Shown here: piece after piece, positions 49,025-61,853 of the stretch | Layout of the letters: the number at the start of each line of letters is the position of its first letter | How positions within the stretch are numbered: position 1 is the first letter of the stretch | NCBI GenBank assembly: GCA_964506245.1 | Contig: CAZDKK010000014.1 | Coordinates: forward strand, 1-64,000 | From: CAZDKK01 sp964506245 | GTDB lineage: Bacteria > Eisenbacteria > RBG-16-71-46 > CAIMUX01 > WJJG01 | Length of the DNA stretch: 64,000 bases | Direction: 5' to 3' | Notes under the pieces: generated by a model | Told to the model about the DNA's origin: nothing | Database searches by the model: none | The model's input: the letters and a program-made list of their open reading frames with translations, nothing else | Translations under genes and position numbers: made by a program

Positions 49025-50882
49025 CTCGTCTATCCTCACGTGCCCATGGCTCACCCTCCGGAGGAACCACGACAGGCCGAATGCCGTTGAATCTGCTCCC
49101 AGCGTGGACCTGCTCGAACGCAAGAAGCTCCGTTGCCCCTGGTTCCTCCTTCAAACGATACTCGATGGCCTTCACGCACGCGGCAGCGGCGAGGAGGACG
49201 TCGTCGAAGCGGGCCGGGAACAGGGGAGACCAGCAGCCGGCTCCTTCGAGTGTCTCACCCTCCGCCTCCCACTTGGCGCGCTCCTCCCGAAGCAACGGCT
49301 CGATCCGACTTCGGAACCCTTCCAAGTCGAATGCATTGCCCGAGCAGAAGTACAGGAATGTCCGCCGAGCCCAATATCCCACTGATGCAGAGACGAACAA
49401 TCGAGGCACACTCCACCACCCTTGAGCCAATGCAACAAGAGCATCGTCAGACCCGGTGCAGTCGATGATAACGTTGTGTCGCTGCAGCAGCTCTTCGAGG
49501 ACAGTCTGCTGGACCGGAACCGACTTGGAGTGGATCTCGACCGTTCCCGTCGGAGCGATGGCTCTGAGTCGATCCGCCAGCGCCGTAGCCTTTGGTCGTC
49601 CGAGGTCTCCCCCCGTGAGTGTGTGCCGCGCGAGGTTCCCGGCGGCGAAGAAGTCGCCGTCCACCAGCAGTAGCTGGTGAACACCTCCCCGCACCAAAAT
49701 CTCGGCAATCGCGGATCCCAGGGCCCCGCAGCCCAGCAGCGCTACCCGAGCAGAACTCAGGGGGACCTCGATCCGACCTCGGGCGAGTAGGCGATCCGAG
49801 TGCCAGTTGTCCGTCGTCACATACTCGATCTCTTGTTCCCCTCCGAAGGCCTTCTGACGGTCACGCATCCACCATCCCAGGTCATTCGGGCGAAAACCAT
49901 CTGCCGGTGGCCCGCCTTCGCGAAGTGCGGGGAGCCGCAACCCCTGCCAATGGACCTCTGTCTCAGGCTCACCCACTTTCATCGGTATTGGGTAGCCCAG
50001 CAAGAGCATCACGTTTTCTTCACCACGAATGCGCCCGGCGATCTTCCGCAGCACCTCATCAACACGGACTCCCTGCATCTGTCCCGCTTCCCTAAGTTCG
50101 CCCCATGTCCTCGGAAAGTGCCACGGGGGAATGATTGCGGGGCGCGCCCAAAGCCACCACAATCCGAGTGTCGGCTCCCTCGAAGCATCGCGCTCCGAGA
50201 CACGGAACGAGGCGGTCCGCAGCACGGCATCGCTCCGACCCTGGAACTCTAACGCGCAGATCGTCTTCCGAAATCCTTCCACGTCGGCCAGGACCGCCAC
50301 GCCCCAGGAGGTATCGCGCAGTCCTTTCCAGGTGGCGAACGACGCGGCAGATTCATCGTGGACAAGCCGAGTGGTGTTGTCGCTAAAACTGCACCAGGGA
50401 AGTTCAAATGGGTCACCCGGCACCACCAGACGATCATCCGCCGCGAGAGTAAGCCATTCCCGGGTCCGCACGAGATACCAGTGCAGCCGCTCATCTGCGT
50501 CACCGACGGGATCCTGACGAGGGGCCAGGTGCCCGAGACGTCCGACAGGGCTGTCCAGACAGAGGCTCCCATCCCGCCAGAGGCGTTCCTTCGGACCGGG
50601 ACGGTTTTGTTTCTGATGAGGAAAGGTCTTGGTGATGCCATCTTTGGTCGCGGGGTAGACCCCAATCTGGCCCAGTGGATACGTGTCATCGACACACACG
50701 ATCCACCTCGACTCCACAGGAACGTGCTTGCCTTCCTTGGCGACTCGAACAGCTGTCGGGAGGGCCCAACATGACTCGTCCGCGATATAGATCGGGTCTT
50801 TCAGACCTACCCCCTCAAGAGCAGAGGCGGTCCTGATCCCTGCGCGCAGCGCCGCGGATGGTTCGCGTCTGTCAGTAGCCAC
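49017..50882 (-). CDS. cap2: Cap2, CBASS E2-E1 fusion transferase
   Basis: 621 residues from the GTG at 50882, inside the last codons of the CD-NTase gene (11-base overlap). The E2-like domain has its catalytic Cys108 in RDGSLCLDS. The ThiF/E1 domain has the nucleotide loop ALLGCGALGSAIAEIL (381-396), LLVDGD (406-410) and the catalytic Cys550 in GAGCWSPLFPARFDD. Both cysteines sit almost exactly where those of the characterised Enterobacter Cap2 lie (about 109 and 548, from memory). Cap2 activates the CD-NTase C-terminus with ATP and conjugates it to cell targets, priming second-messenger synthesis. The frame is open further upstream but lacks a better start. Confidence 0.93.
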   Translation of the reverse strand: MATDRREPSAALRAGIRTASALEGVGLKDPIYIADESCWALPTAVRVAKEGKHVPVESRWIVCVDDTYPLGQIGVYPATKDGITKTFPHQKQNRPGPKERLWRDGSLCLDSPVGRLGHLAPRQDPVGDADERLHWYLVRTREWLTLAADDRLVVPGDPFELPWCSFSDNTTRLVHDESAASFATWKGLRDTSWGVAVLADVEGFRKTICALEFQGRSDAVLRTASFRVSERDASREPTLGLWWLWARPAIIPPWHFPRTWGELREAGQMQGVRVDEVLRKIAGRIRGEENVMLLLGYPIPMKVGEPETEVHWQGLRLPALREGGPPADGFRPNDLGWWMRDRQKAFGGEQEIEYVTTDNWHSDRLLARGRIEVPLSSARVALLGCGALGSAIAEILVRGGVHQLLLVDGDFFAAGNLARHTLTGGDLGRPKATALADRLRAIAPTGTVEIHSKSVPVQQTVLEELLQRHNVIIDCTGSDDALVALAQGWWSVPRLFVSASVGYWARRTFLYFCSGNAFDLEGFRSRIEPLLREERAKWEAEGETLEGAGCWSPLFPARFDDVLLAAAACVKAIEYRLKEEPGATELLAFEQVHAGSRFNGIRPVVVPPEGEPWAREDRRDA

Positions 50883-52014
50883 ATGGCCCTCGGGCAAATC
50901 TCTCGCGGCCTGGCACGGCCGGCGCAGTGGGTACCGTGTAGCCCCGGCCCTTGCCATCGTCATCCGGAGGAGAGGGGAACTTGGTTCCTAGTAACTCGCC
51001 CCAGAGCAAGCCGCTGTCCCTCCGCTCAGTCGAGTCGTAGGCCTTGCGGGCCAGCTCCGCACCATGCTTCGCTTGGCTCCAGAAGACCCCGAACTCATTC
51101 GATGCCAGCCGGTGAAGGACATCATGGGCGGGAACCCCGTAGTCTCCGAGACGTGGCTTACTGCCAGCCTCAGCGAGAATCCGGTACTTCGACACGATGT
51201 TCTCGAGTGTCTCCACGACGCCCTGCGCCATCGACTCGATTCCGTCCGGGCAGCAATCACCGATGATGCGCTCCAGCGGGAAGCCCCTCGGGTGTTCGGG
51301 ATCTTCGTGATTGACGAGGCGCCACCACTTGAGTGCCTTCACTACATTCACGAAATGGCCATTCGTTGCCTTGTTCTTGTCGCGGGTCCAGCGAATCTGT
51401 TCGAGGGGGTGGGTATCGTCCCACTCGTCGGCGTCACGATCTGGTATTCGAAGAGGCCGGAGCTTCCACTCATCCTGATCCGCAGCTTCTTTGAGCATCT
51501 GTTCTGCATTGGCCTTGTAGCGGTTGGACAACGCAAGCCAGGAGGGATGCAGCCGCCAGTCGCGGGCCTCTTCGATGTTCTCGTCCGTCGTCACCGCCTC
51601 GGACTTGAGTACCCCGATCTCGCTCTCCCGGGGTGCAGAAGTCAGAACCAGGTCCAGTTCAACGTACGACAGCTCGATTCCGAACGAGCGCCCCTGATAC
51701 CGCCACTTCCCCTTATAGTGTTCATCTAGGAATGGCTCGAAGTGGGCCATCGCGTCCCTTGGCGCGTACTCGGACTCAGAGAGCCTCGTGACGACGATGA
51801 TATCCACGTCCGCTCGCTGGTCGTTCTTGGGCCGAACCGCCGTGTAGCGTCGGTAGCTGCCCTGAAGGAAGTCACTCACGAGAATCGGGGCAAGATTCTC
51901 GTCAGAATTCAGCCGCGCGCGAAGGGTCTTGTGCCCAATGATCAACTCCGATCGCTGATCTGCGGTGGGGCGGATGGCATTCAAGAATTGCTCGAAGTCG
52001 CTCTTGAGTTCCAT
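50872..52014 (-). CDS. CBASS CD-NTase (cGAS/DncV-like nucleotidyltransferase)
   Basis: 380 residues from the ATG at 52014 (AGGAG six bases upstream), 14 bases after cap4. The catalytic core is intact: Gly52-Ser53 in LQGSYRRYTAV, Asp69 and Asp71 in RADVDIIVV, and Asp121 in VELDLVL. On phage infection such enzymes make a cyclic di- or trinucleotide; pairing with a Cap4 effector suggests a clade D enzyme making a cyclic trinucleotide, which is inference. The tail (GRERFARGPCGY) ends Gly-Tyr rather than the terminal Gly or Ala expected for Cap2 conjugation. The linker before it is Pro/Gly-rich and flexible. Confidence 0.93.
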   Translation of the reverse strand: MELKSDFEQFLNAIRPTADQRSELIIGHKTLRARLNSDENLAPILVSDFLQGSYRRYTAVRPKNDQRADVDIIVVTRLSESEYAPRDAMAHFEPFLDEHYKGKWRYQGRSFGIELSYVELDLVLTSAPRESEIGVLKSEAVTTDENIEEARDWRLHPSWLALSNRYKANAEQMLKEAADQDEWKLRPLRIPDRDADEWDDTHPLEQIRWTRDKNKATNGHFVNVVKALKWWRLVNHEDPEHPRGFPLERIIGDCCPDGIESMAQGVVETLENIVSKYRILAEAGSKPRLGDYGVPAHDVLHRLASNEFGVFWSQAKHGAELARKAYDSTERRDSGLLWGELLGTKFPSPPDDDGKGRGYTVPTAPAVPGRERFARGPCGY

Positions 52015-52028
52015 AACGATCTCCTATG

Positions 52029-53555
52029 TCACTCCGCACCACGGAGTGGCAATGTGAAACTCTGCGAGTAGCCCGAGTGTCCGTCAAAGTCATACTCGTA
52101 GAGCACGGCCGGGTCCAAGGCGCGCCCCAGCTGTCCCAGGAAGTACATGAAGCCGTTAGGAGCGGCCGCGAAGAGGTGAAGAGAGACCGGCTCATCGATG
52201 CGCCGACGCTCCTTCATCACGAGTTGTTGGAGCTGCTCCGCAAGCGCCGCCGCGTGATCCGCCCCCTGAACGCTCGACGCCCCGACCCCAGAGAGGGGGC
52301 GCAGATGAAGAAACACACGAGGACTGACCCCCGCAGAGTGCAGATGCCGATTCACGTCCGCATGAACGTCATGAGTGACCGACACGGCGAGCACCAGTCC
52401 GCCTCGGCCATCCGGTTGCTCGGCGCGCTCGACCATCCACTGCGCGTGGGCAAACTCCGGAGGGGGACTCACGGCTGGCTTCCAAACTGCGCGGGCTCTA
52501 CCTTTCTGAAGTGGGTAGACCGATGCTCCTGACGCCCGATGAAGGATATATCCAGCCGCGTATGCGACAGAAAGGTGGCATTCCAGCAGGACGTGGTGCT
52601 CTGCTTGCCGAAGGGCCTCGGTGCTCAAGAACTCATGTAGAGCCGGGAGTACCCGATCGCCCCACAGCTGCCGATCCCGAATCGAGCGGCCGTCGAAGTA
52701 CTGCGCCAGGCAGACGAAGCGGTCACACTCGTCTTCCAGATGCTCTGCAAAGCGCATGAAACTGCGGATTCCAATCGCTCGGGGGTCTCTCGTCTGCGGT
52801 TCAGCGATGACGAGGCCTTCGGCTGCGCAGATGGACCGCAAGGTTGAGGCATTAAAGTCCCTGGGTCCACTCGTGACAAACTTCGTCGCCAGATCATCAT
52901 AGGGGACGACTTGCTTGGCTTCATCGATCGGGCGAAGGCCTGCCCGGTAGAGCCGATCCGAGAGACTCCTGAGGAGATCGCTGCGGGAGAAATAGTTGAG
53001 TTTGAGGCGCAAGCGACGTGCGAAGTCCTCGAACTCATCGTCGCTCGCGTTCACTGCACTCTTCCATTTCTCACGGATCATTCCTAGTGCGCTCTTGGGA
53101 CCGCGCGAAAAGAACGCATCCGGAAGGGTGCCGTCGCAGTCGCGGATGGCAGTGGCAAGGACGTCTTCCGAACGCCATGTCCAGTTGGATACAAGGGCAA
53201 GCACTAGACCAGGGTGCTTCTCCCTTTCTGCGAGGAAGGCGTCATAGAAGCGCTTCAGGAGAGAGGTCTTGGCGTTGATGAAGCCGGGATCGATCATGGC
53301 ATCCGAGGAGTAGGCGTCACGGTGATCAACATGGTACTTCACTTGGAAATACTGCGCGGTACATCGGGTGTTTGAGTCCAGGATCCCGGTTCCCTTGTAG
53401 TAGACGACGACATCATCGACTCCGGACACGGTGTCGTGCTCGATGACAACTCGCTCCACGTGGCTGTCTTGGAACAGAAGTCCGGCAGCGTGATACCAGA
53501 AGAACCTCCCCTGGTAGTTGTCCCCTTTCATTCGGGCTGCAACTTGTCGGGCCAC
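52029..53555 (-). CDS. cap4: Cap4, CBASS effector (DUF4297-type nuclease + SAVED domain)
   Basis: 508 residues from the GTG at 53555 (GGAG seven bases upstream; ATG 53531 is an alternative). The N-terminal nuclease has GVDDVVV with Asp47/Asp48 and QYFQVKYH with Gln71-x-Lys73, a PD-(D/E)xK-type site as in DUF4297. The C-terminal SAVED domain (about 385-500) shows GGLVLAVSVTHDVH and HLFAAAPNGFMYFLGQLG, the CARF-like nucleotide sensor. Binding of the CD-NTase product is expected to trigger indiscriminate double-strand DNA cleavage and abortive infection. It is first of the four CBASS genes, after a possible small upstream frame. Confidence 0.91.
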   Translation of the reverse strand: MARQVAARMKGDNYQGRFFWYHAAGLLFQDSHVERVVIEHDTVSGVDDVVVYYKGTGILDSNTRCTAQYFQVKYHVDHRDAYSSDAMIDPGFINAKTSLLKRFYDAFLAEREKHPGLVLALVSNWTWRSEDVLATAIRDCDGTLPDAFFSRGPKSALGMIREKWKSAVNASDDEFEDFARRLRLKLNYFSRSDLLRSLSDRLYRAGLRPIDEAKQVVPYDDLATKFVTSGPRDFNASTLRSICAAEGLVIAEPQTRDPRAIGIRSFMRFAEHLEDECDRFVCLAQYFDGRSIRDRQLWGDRVLPALHEFLSTEALRQAEHHVLLECHLSVAYAAGYILHRASGASVYPLQKGRARAVWKPAVSPPPEFAHAQWMVERAEQPDGRGGLVLAVSVTHDVHADVNRHLHSAGVSPRVFLHLRPLSGVGASSVQGADHAAALAEQLQQLVMKERRRIDEPVSLHLFAAAPNGFMYFLGQLGRALDPAVLYEYDFDGHSGYSQSFTLPLRGAE

Positions 53556-53568
53556 TCTTGGTCTCCAG

Positions 53569-53706
53569 CTACGATTCCTGAAGTGTGGACTCCATATCAG
53601 TCTCGTCAGAGAACCGGTCTACCGCATCGCGGAGCCGGCCGAGTTCGGCGAGGCTCGTGGGCGTCGACGGATCGCGCCGAACGAAGTCGAGCTCGCTCCC
53701 GTCCAT
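53569..53706 (-). CDS. Candidate 45-residue ORF upstream of cap4
   Basis: An ATG at 53706 opens an acidic reading frame (MDGSELDFVRRDPSTPTSLA, then ELGRLRDAVDRFSDETDMES) that stops 13 bases before the cap4 GTG; the stop directly precedes the cap4 Shine-Dalgarno (TAGCTGGAG). Protein-like composition with charged helices and this spacing suggest a true small gene or a coupled leader. There is only a weak ribosome binding site and no known family. It could instead be the residue of a longer gene, since the frame is closed by TAG 12 bases upstream of the ATG. Confidence 0.35.
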   Translation of the reverse strand: MDGSELDFVRRDPSTPTSLAELGRLRDAVDRFSDETDMESTLQES

Positions 53707-53755
53707 GCGCGCCTGCTGTATCTACCGAGCGAGTTGATGTCGGTCCGTCCACATC

Positions 53756-56665
53756 TCAGCCGAATAGCCCCGCCTGACCTCCTCTCTCTTCGTGGTTTGC
53801 ACTCACCAGCCGCAATATCTCTGGCCAGCTCTGAACAAGTGCGTTGTAGCTCATTGCTTCCTGTGCCCGCTTCTTCCGCTCGCAGATCGTGTAGAGCCGA
53901 TAGGCGAGCTCCCGGCAAGCCTCGACCCGCGCCCCGATCCTCCTGACAAGCTCCGCCGCCGCCCCCTCCCCGCCAGATTCCAGCACCCGGACAAGGTGAT
54001 GGACCATCTCCCAGACCGTCAGACGTGCGTCCGTGCTGGGGTCCCAGTGCGCTGGCAGCTCCGCGGGACCCAGCAGCCGTACCCTGCCTGCCTTGGAGGC
54101 GAGGAACCCCGCCTCGACCATCCCCGCCACGCTGGTGTTCTTCGCTTTCGAGAGGGTCTCGGCCACGCCGAACTCGCCCTCTGCGAAGGCGTACTGCTCG
54201 AACCACGCCAGCGCCCAGCGGGTGTCAGCGTCGAAGTCGCCTTCCTGCTCCGCCAGCGCATCGTCGAGAGTTTGGTTTATGAGTGCCAGCGCTTCCCGAA
54301 CCAGAAGCGGGCTTCCCTCGGCGTCGAGTACCCGCTCGTAGCGGGTGTACACGGCCATCCCTGGGCCGATGGCCGCCTGCGCGAGGTCCACCGGGGCGAT
54401 GTTGCCCCGCTGGAGGTGGGCGAGTGCCCGCGGCAGCTCGGCCTTGAGCGCTGTGACCAGATCGCGCCGCGTCGCGATGGGCGCGTCATCAGCTCGCTTG
54501 CAGCAGACGAGGATGATACTGGATGCGAGGGCGTTGGTACCCATCGCGACCATTCGACCCGAACCTTCCGTTCGCATGGGCCAGGTTCCTGTGATCGCGA
54601 ACCCCGCACGGATCACGGCGTCGAGAAAGGTATCCCAGCCCGTGTTCGTAGTCCCGTTAGCATGATCGCTCTCGGACTGCTTGAACGCGTAGTAGATGGT
54701 GACCGGGAAGGCGGGGTGCGCTTGTTCAGCGAGGCGCCGCATGGCGTTAGTCATTCCTCCAAGGAAGAACGCCGCGGCTCGTTCCCTGCCCCCGTGGCGG
54801 TGAAGGGTGGCAACCAGCTCTTCAGATTTCGGAGTGGATAGTGTCGCGAAGATATCGGGGAAGATGGGTTTGAGCGCCCGTCGCAGCCATACGTAGAAGA
54901 AGTCCGATAGCTCCGCGTAGCCGATGTTGTCGTAGTAGGGTGGGTCGGTGGAGACGACCCTGTCGCGAGATTGTGCCTGCACCGATGCGTCCAACTGGGT
55001 GGCACCACCAGACGCTGACGCCGGAAACGCGGCGATGGCCATTGCACCCTTGTCGAGTGCCGTGTGTAGGCTCCCGCCGACGTCTGCGAACGGGTTCGCT
55101 TCGGCGAAGTCCCAGACCATCGGGATTGCCTGTCGCGCGAAGGTCTCTCGGAATGCACCGCGGTCACTCATCCAAGAGGCAAGCGACGAGCCAATGTTCG
55201 CGACCTTGGAGACAGCAAATGCGAGATACACCGCCACAGCGTCGGCGTAGGCGGAGGCGCCCTCGGGGACGAGCGACCTACTCCCGTCGGGCAGGCCGGC
55301 GGCCAATGCGGCGCGCTTCACCAATCCGCGTGCTTCCTGCACTCGGTCGCAGAGGGTCGTCAGTGCCAGTGTCTGACGTGGTGTGAAGACGTGTCCCCAC
55401 GTCGAAAGCCCATAGGCGGAGCAGACACCACCCGTGATCATGGCTCTGGTGGGAGTCAAACCGGACAAGGAGGTCGCTCGTGCCTCGCTGACCATGGCGT
55501 CGTCGGCGACGCGCAAGGCGATGCTCTCCCCCGCATCCGTTGGTGAGAGATACACCCTGGTGCGGTCACCCTCGGCGACGACGGCCATGAGGCGGGCACC
55601 GAGCCGCCCGGCCTTGCCTTCTTCGCGGACATACCATCGCGGCACAGGAACGCCGCTCATGAGGCAGAGGAAGTCCTGGGCCTTGCCAGCTCGTGTGCCG
55701 TTCTGAGCCGCCTTCATGTCGTACGGCTTGCCCATTCTCACGGCAAAGCGGTAGCCTCCGTCTTCAATGACCGGCTCGACGTACGCCTCCTTGCCCGCCT
55801 TGGTCGACAGCATGAACGTCGAGGCGAGCGGCACGTCGATGTGCGCGTAGGCCGGGTTCGGGCTCTTCACCGTCCGCGCCCACAGCCAGGCGATGACGGT
55901 GAGCTTGCGCCCGACCAGGGGTCTTAGGTCCCGCCGCTCCCGCGCCATCTCCTCCGTGATCTCGATCTTGGGGTAGAGGTGGCCGATGCGCTTCTCGGCC
56001 TCGTCGCGCATCCAGCGGCCGTAGTAGCGCACGTCCTCGGCCAGGCCCTGCGCGCCGCGCCACGTGCGTCCGATCAGCTCGGGCTTCTGGCGCGCCTCGG
56101 GGTTGACCGGCGGACGGCCCGCGAACTTCGGCGGGATCTCGATCATCGCCTTGCAGATGAGGACGGCCACCGGATTGAGATCGCTGGCATAGGCCTCGAG
56201 CCCGAGCCGCTGCGCCTCGAGCGGCAGCGACCCGCCCCCAGCGAAGGGGTCGTGAAAGGCGGGCAGCTTGTGGCGGTCGAACAGCTCCTTGGCGCGCGGG
56301 TGGTCGACGTTCTCGGCGCAGGTCCGCCGCCAGCTTGCCCAGATCTCATCGCGCGCCTTCTGGAGCACCTCCTCGTTGGTCGTGTTCTCCCACTTGACCA
56401 GCTCCTCGATGATCTTGAAGAGCCGCTTGCGCTCCTTCTCCTGCGCCTTCTCGGTCGGGAAGAGGTCCGGGTGCCCCGAGGGGTCGTCCACCATTTGCGC
56501 GAAGATCACCGCCCGCGCCGCCGCCAGCGGCCGGCGCGCCCACCACAGGTGCAGCGTCGAGGGGTGCCCGTGGCGGATCGACTTCTCCCGCGCCGAGGCC
56601 GCGTTGATCGCCTCGAGCGGCAGGGCGACTTCGATGAGCTTCTTCTTGGCGATGACGTGGGTCAC
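53756..56665 (-). CDS. DUF1156-containing DNA (adenine-N6 type) methyltransferase
   Basis: 969 residues from the GTG at 56665 (GAGGT upstream), 21 bases after the ATPase stop. The DUF1156 start (IEVALPLEAINAASAREKSI, RHGHPSTLHLWWARRPLAA) is followed by the SAM loop DPFAGGGS (139-146) and, much later, the catalytic DPPYYDN (574-580) with ELSDFFYVWLRR. This split order is typical of DUF1156 methylases. It is likely to mark host DNA for the SNF2/DUF499 system. No restriction endonuclease is adjacent, so discrimination would depend on the helicase and DUF499 partners. Its 3' side borders the CBASS operon. Confidence 0.9.
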   Translation of the reverse strand: MTHVIAKKKLIEVALPLEAINAASAREKSIRHGHPSTLHLWWARRPLAAARAVIFAQMVDDPSGHPDLFPTEKAQEKERKRLFKIIEELVKWENTTNEEVLQKARDEIWASWRRTCAENVDHPRAKELFDRHKLPAFHDPFAGGGSLPLEAQRLGLEAYASDLNPVAVLICKAMIEIPPKFAGRPPVNPEARQKPELIGRTWRGAQGLAEDVRYYGRWMRDEAEKRIGHLYPKIEITEEMARERRDLRPLVGRKLTVIAWLWARTVKSPNPAYAHIDVPLASTFMLSTKAGKEAYVEPVIEDGGYRFAVRMGKPYDMKAAQNGTRAGKAQDFLCLMSGVPVPRWYVREEGKAGRLGARLMAVVAEGDRTRVYLSPTDAGESIALRVADDAMVSEARATSLSGLTPTRAMITGGVCSAYGLSTWGHVFTPRQTLALTTLCDRVQEARGLVKRAALAAGLPDGSRSLVPEGASAYADAVAVYLAFAVSKVANIGSSLASWMSDRGAFRETFARQAIPMVWDFAEANPFADVGGSLHTALDKGAMAIAAFPASASGGATQLDASVQAQSRDRVVSTDPPYYDNIGYAELSDFFYVWLRRALKPIFPDIFATLSTPKSEELVATLHRHGGRERAAAFFLGGMTNAMRRLAEQAHPAFPVTIYYAFKQSESDHANGTTNTGWDTFLDAVIRAGFAITGTWPMRTEGSGRMVAMGTNALASSIILVCCKRADDAPIATRRDLVTALKAELPRALAHLQRGNIAPVDLAQAAIGPGMAVYTRYERVLDAEGSPLLVREALALINQTLDDALAEQEGDFDADTRWALAWFEQYAFAEGEFGVAETLSKAKNTSVAGMVEAGFLASKAGRVRLLGPAELPAHWDPSTDARLTVWEMVHHLVRVLESGGEGAAAELVRRIGARVEACRELAYRLYTICERKKRAQEAMSYNALVQSWPEILRLVSANHEERGGQAGLFG

Positions 56666-56686
56666 GGGGCTACCTCGGATCCTCCA

Positions 56687-58006
56687 TCACTCCGCCTCCT
56701 CCCCCAGCAACCACTCCGCCGCCGGCACCCACCGCACCCGCGCCGGCAGCTCGGCGGCCGGCGGAATGGACTCCAGCGTCAGCAGCACGGGCGTGGCTCG
56801 CGGGTGTTCCTTGGCAGCTGCTGTCAGGGCCCGCATCTCGCGCTCCAGCGTCGACGCATCGCGGACATCCAGGCACACCTGCAGCAGCAGGGTCGGCCGC
56901 CCCGGCGCCTGCCCCAGGAAGTCGACCTCGAAGTCCTCCTTGGTGCGAACATAAGTGATGTCGTAGCCGCGGCGCTCCAGCTCGACGCAGACGACGGTCT
57001 CCAGGGCATGACCGAGACTCGGGCGACCGCTCCGATCGTAGACGGGTATGAGCCCCGGATCCACGGGGTACGCTTTGCGCGGATTCACCATCCGCCGTCG
57101 CTCGGAGGCCGTGTGGAGCGAGACGACTCGGACCAGGAACGAATCCTCCAGATGTCCCATGTAGGCGTGCAGCGTGTCCTTGCCCACGGGAACACCCTGG
57201 GATCGGAGCGCATCGTAGAACTTCTGGACGCTGAAGAGCCCCGCGGGGCTGGCGAGCAGTTGCCGCTGCATCCAGCGCAGTGCGAGCGGATTGGAGACCT
57301 GGTGCCTCTCGATCACATCGCGCAGCACGACGACGTCCACATAGGAGCGCAGCAGCTTGACCCGGTCCGGCTCCTCAGCCCCCAGTGTTTCCGGGAATCC
57401 ACCTTCCGTGAGATACGCCCGCAGCCGACTCTCGAGCTTCGAACGTGCAGCCTTCCGCAACCGATTCCACGGGACCTCGGGTTCCTCGCCCCGATGGCGG
57501 AGCACTTCGCGGAAGCTGAAGGGGTGCACCAGCACTTCCAGGGCGCGCCCGCGCATGCTCGTGGCGACTTCGCGACTGAGCAGCCGCGCGGAAGATCCCG
57601 ACAGGAAGAGTTCCACGCGCTCCGTGTCCACCAAGCGCCGGGCGAACGGCTCCCATCCCGCCACGCATTGGATCTCGTCGAAGAAGAAGGTGACGGTCTG
57701 CGAGTCCCTTCTCTCGGGCTGCTGGCGGTAGAACTCCTCCACCAGCCAGGCCAGATCGGCAGTCGTCAGGTTGGGCAGGCGATCATCCTCAAAGCAGAGG
57801 AAGAGCATCGCCTCGCGAGGCATCCCGGTCGCCAGTCGGTCCGCCAAGCACTGCCATAGGAAAGTAGTCTTGCCGCTCCGGCGCACGCCGACCACCGCCA
57901 TGGCCTTGCGGGCCACGCGCGGGAGGCGCACCTCCCTCCTGGTGTAGACGGGCGGCGGAGTGGCCAGGCCCTCCGCCATCTTCAGCCGGAGCATGTCCTG
58001 CATCAT
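56687..58006 (-). CDS. AAA_14 / DUF4143 family ATPase
   Basis: 439 residues. The P-loop is GVRRSGKT (40-47), Walker B is FFFDEIQ (Asp110, Glu111), and LFLSGSSARLLSREVATSMRG is the family's sensor region. The C-terminal half has GGFPE, LLRSYVDVVVLRDVI and the DUF4143 stretch TKEDFEVDFLG, a degenerate nuclease-like fold. These ATPases are widespread orphan genes, often mobile, of unknown role. The start (ATG 58006, with AAGGATAA upstream) lies within a palindrome-rich promoter, so it may be transcribed separately from the helicase gene 160 bases upstream. It may be a passenger in the operon rather than a system component. Confidence 0.88.
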   Translation of the reverse strand: MMQDMLRLKMAEGLATPPPVYTRREVRLPRVARKAMAVVGVRRSGKTTFLWQCLADRLATGMPREAMLFLCFEDDRLPNLTTADLAWLVEEFYRQQPERRDSQTVTFFFDEIQCVAGWEPFARRLVDTERVELFLSGSSARLLSREVATSMRGRALEVLVHPFSFREVLRHRGEEPEVPWNRLRKAARSKLESRLRAYLTEGGFPETLGAEEPDRVKLLRSYVDVVVLRDVIERHQVSNPLALRWMQRQLLASPAGLFSVQKFYDALRSQGVPVGKDTLHAYMGHLEDSFLVRVVSLHTASERRRMVNPRKAYPVDPGLIPVYDRSGRPSLGHALETVVCVELERRGYDITYVRTKEDFEVDFLGQAPGRPTLLLQVCLDVRDASTLEREMRALTAAAKEHPRATPVLLTLESIPPAAELPARVRWVPAAEWLLGEEAE

Positions 58007-58062
58007 TTATCCTTCCTAGAAGGACAATATCACCACAAATTCTCCTTTTGAAAAGGATAAAT
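58005..58062 (-). promoter_or_regulatory. Nested palindromes at the ATPase promoter
   Basis: ATTTATCCTT (58005-58014) and AAGGATAAAT (58053-58062) are a 10-base inverted repeat. Inside lie two perfect short palindromes: TCCTTC-CTA-GAAGGA (58010-58024) and TCCTTTT-G-AAAAGGA (58043-58057). The element is far more AT-rich than its surroundings, covers the ribosome binding site and start of the ATPase gene, and probably includes its promoter. It fits an operator bound by a dimer at two sites, perhaps the product itself; that is inference. Confidence 0.5.
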
Positions 58063-58166
58063 AACTCGGCTTTCGTCCCTGCGCAGCCCCGGCCCGAGTC
58101 CGGAAGCTGCGGCCAGCCGCTTCCTAACCTCCTTCACGATGGGACCTTGCGTGGCGATCCCCGCTG

Positions 58167-61853
<3,687 letters not shown>

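Noticed and set aside
53518..53946. Plus-strand frame of 142 codons opposite the methyltransferase end
   Set aside because: Overlaps the 3' end of the methyltransferase and the 5' end of cap4 antisense, with no start signal; composition changes midway.
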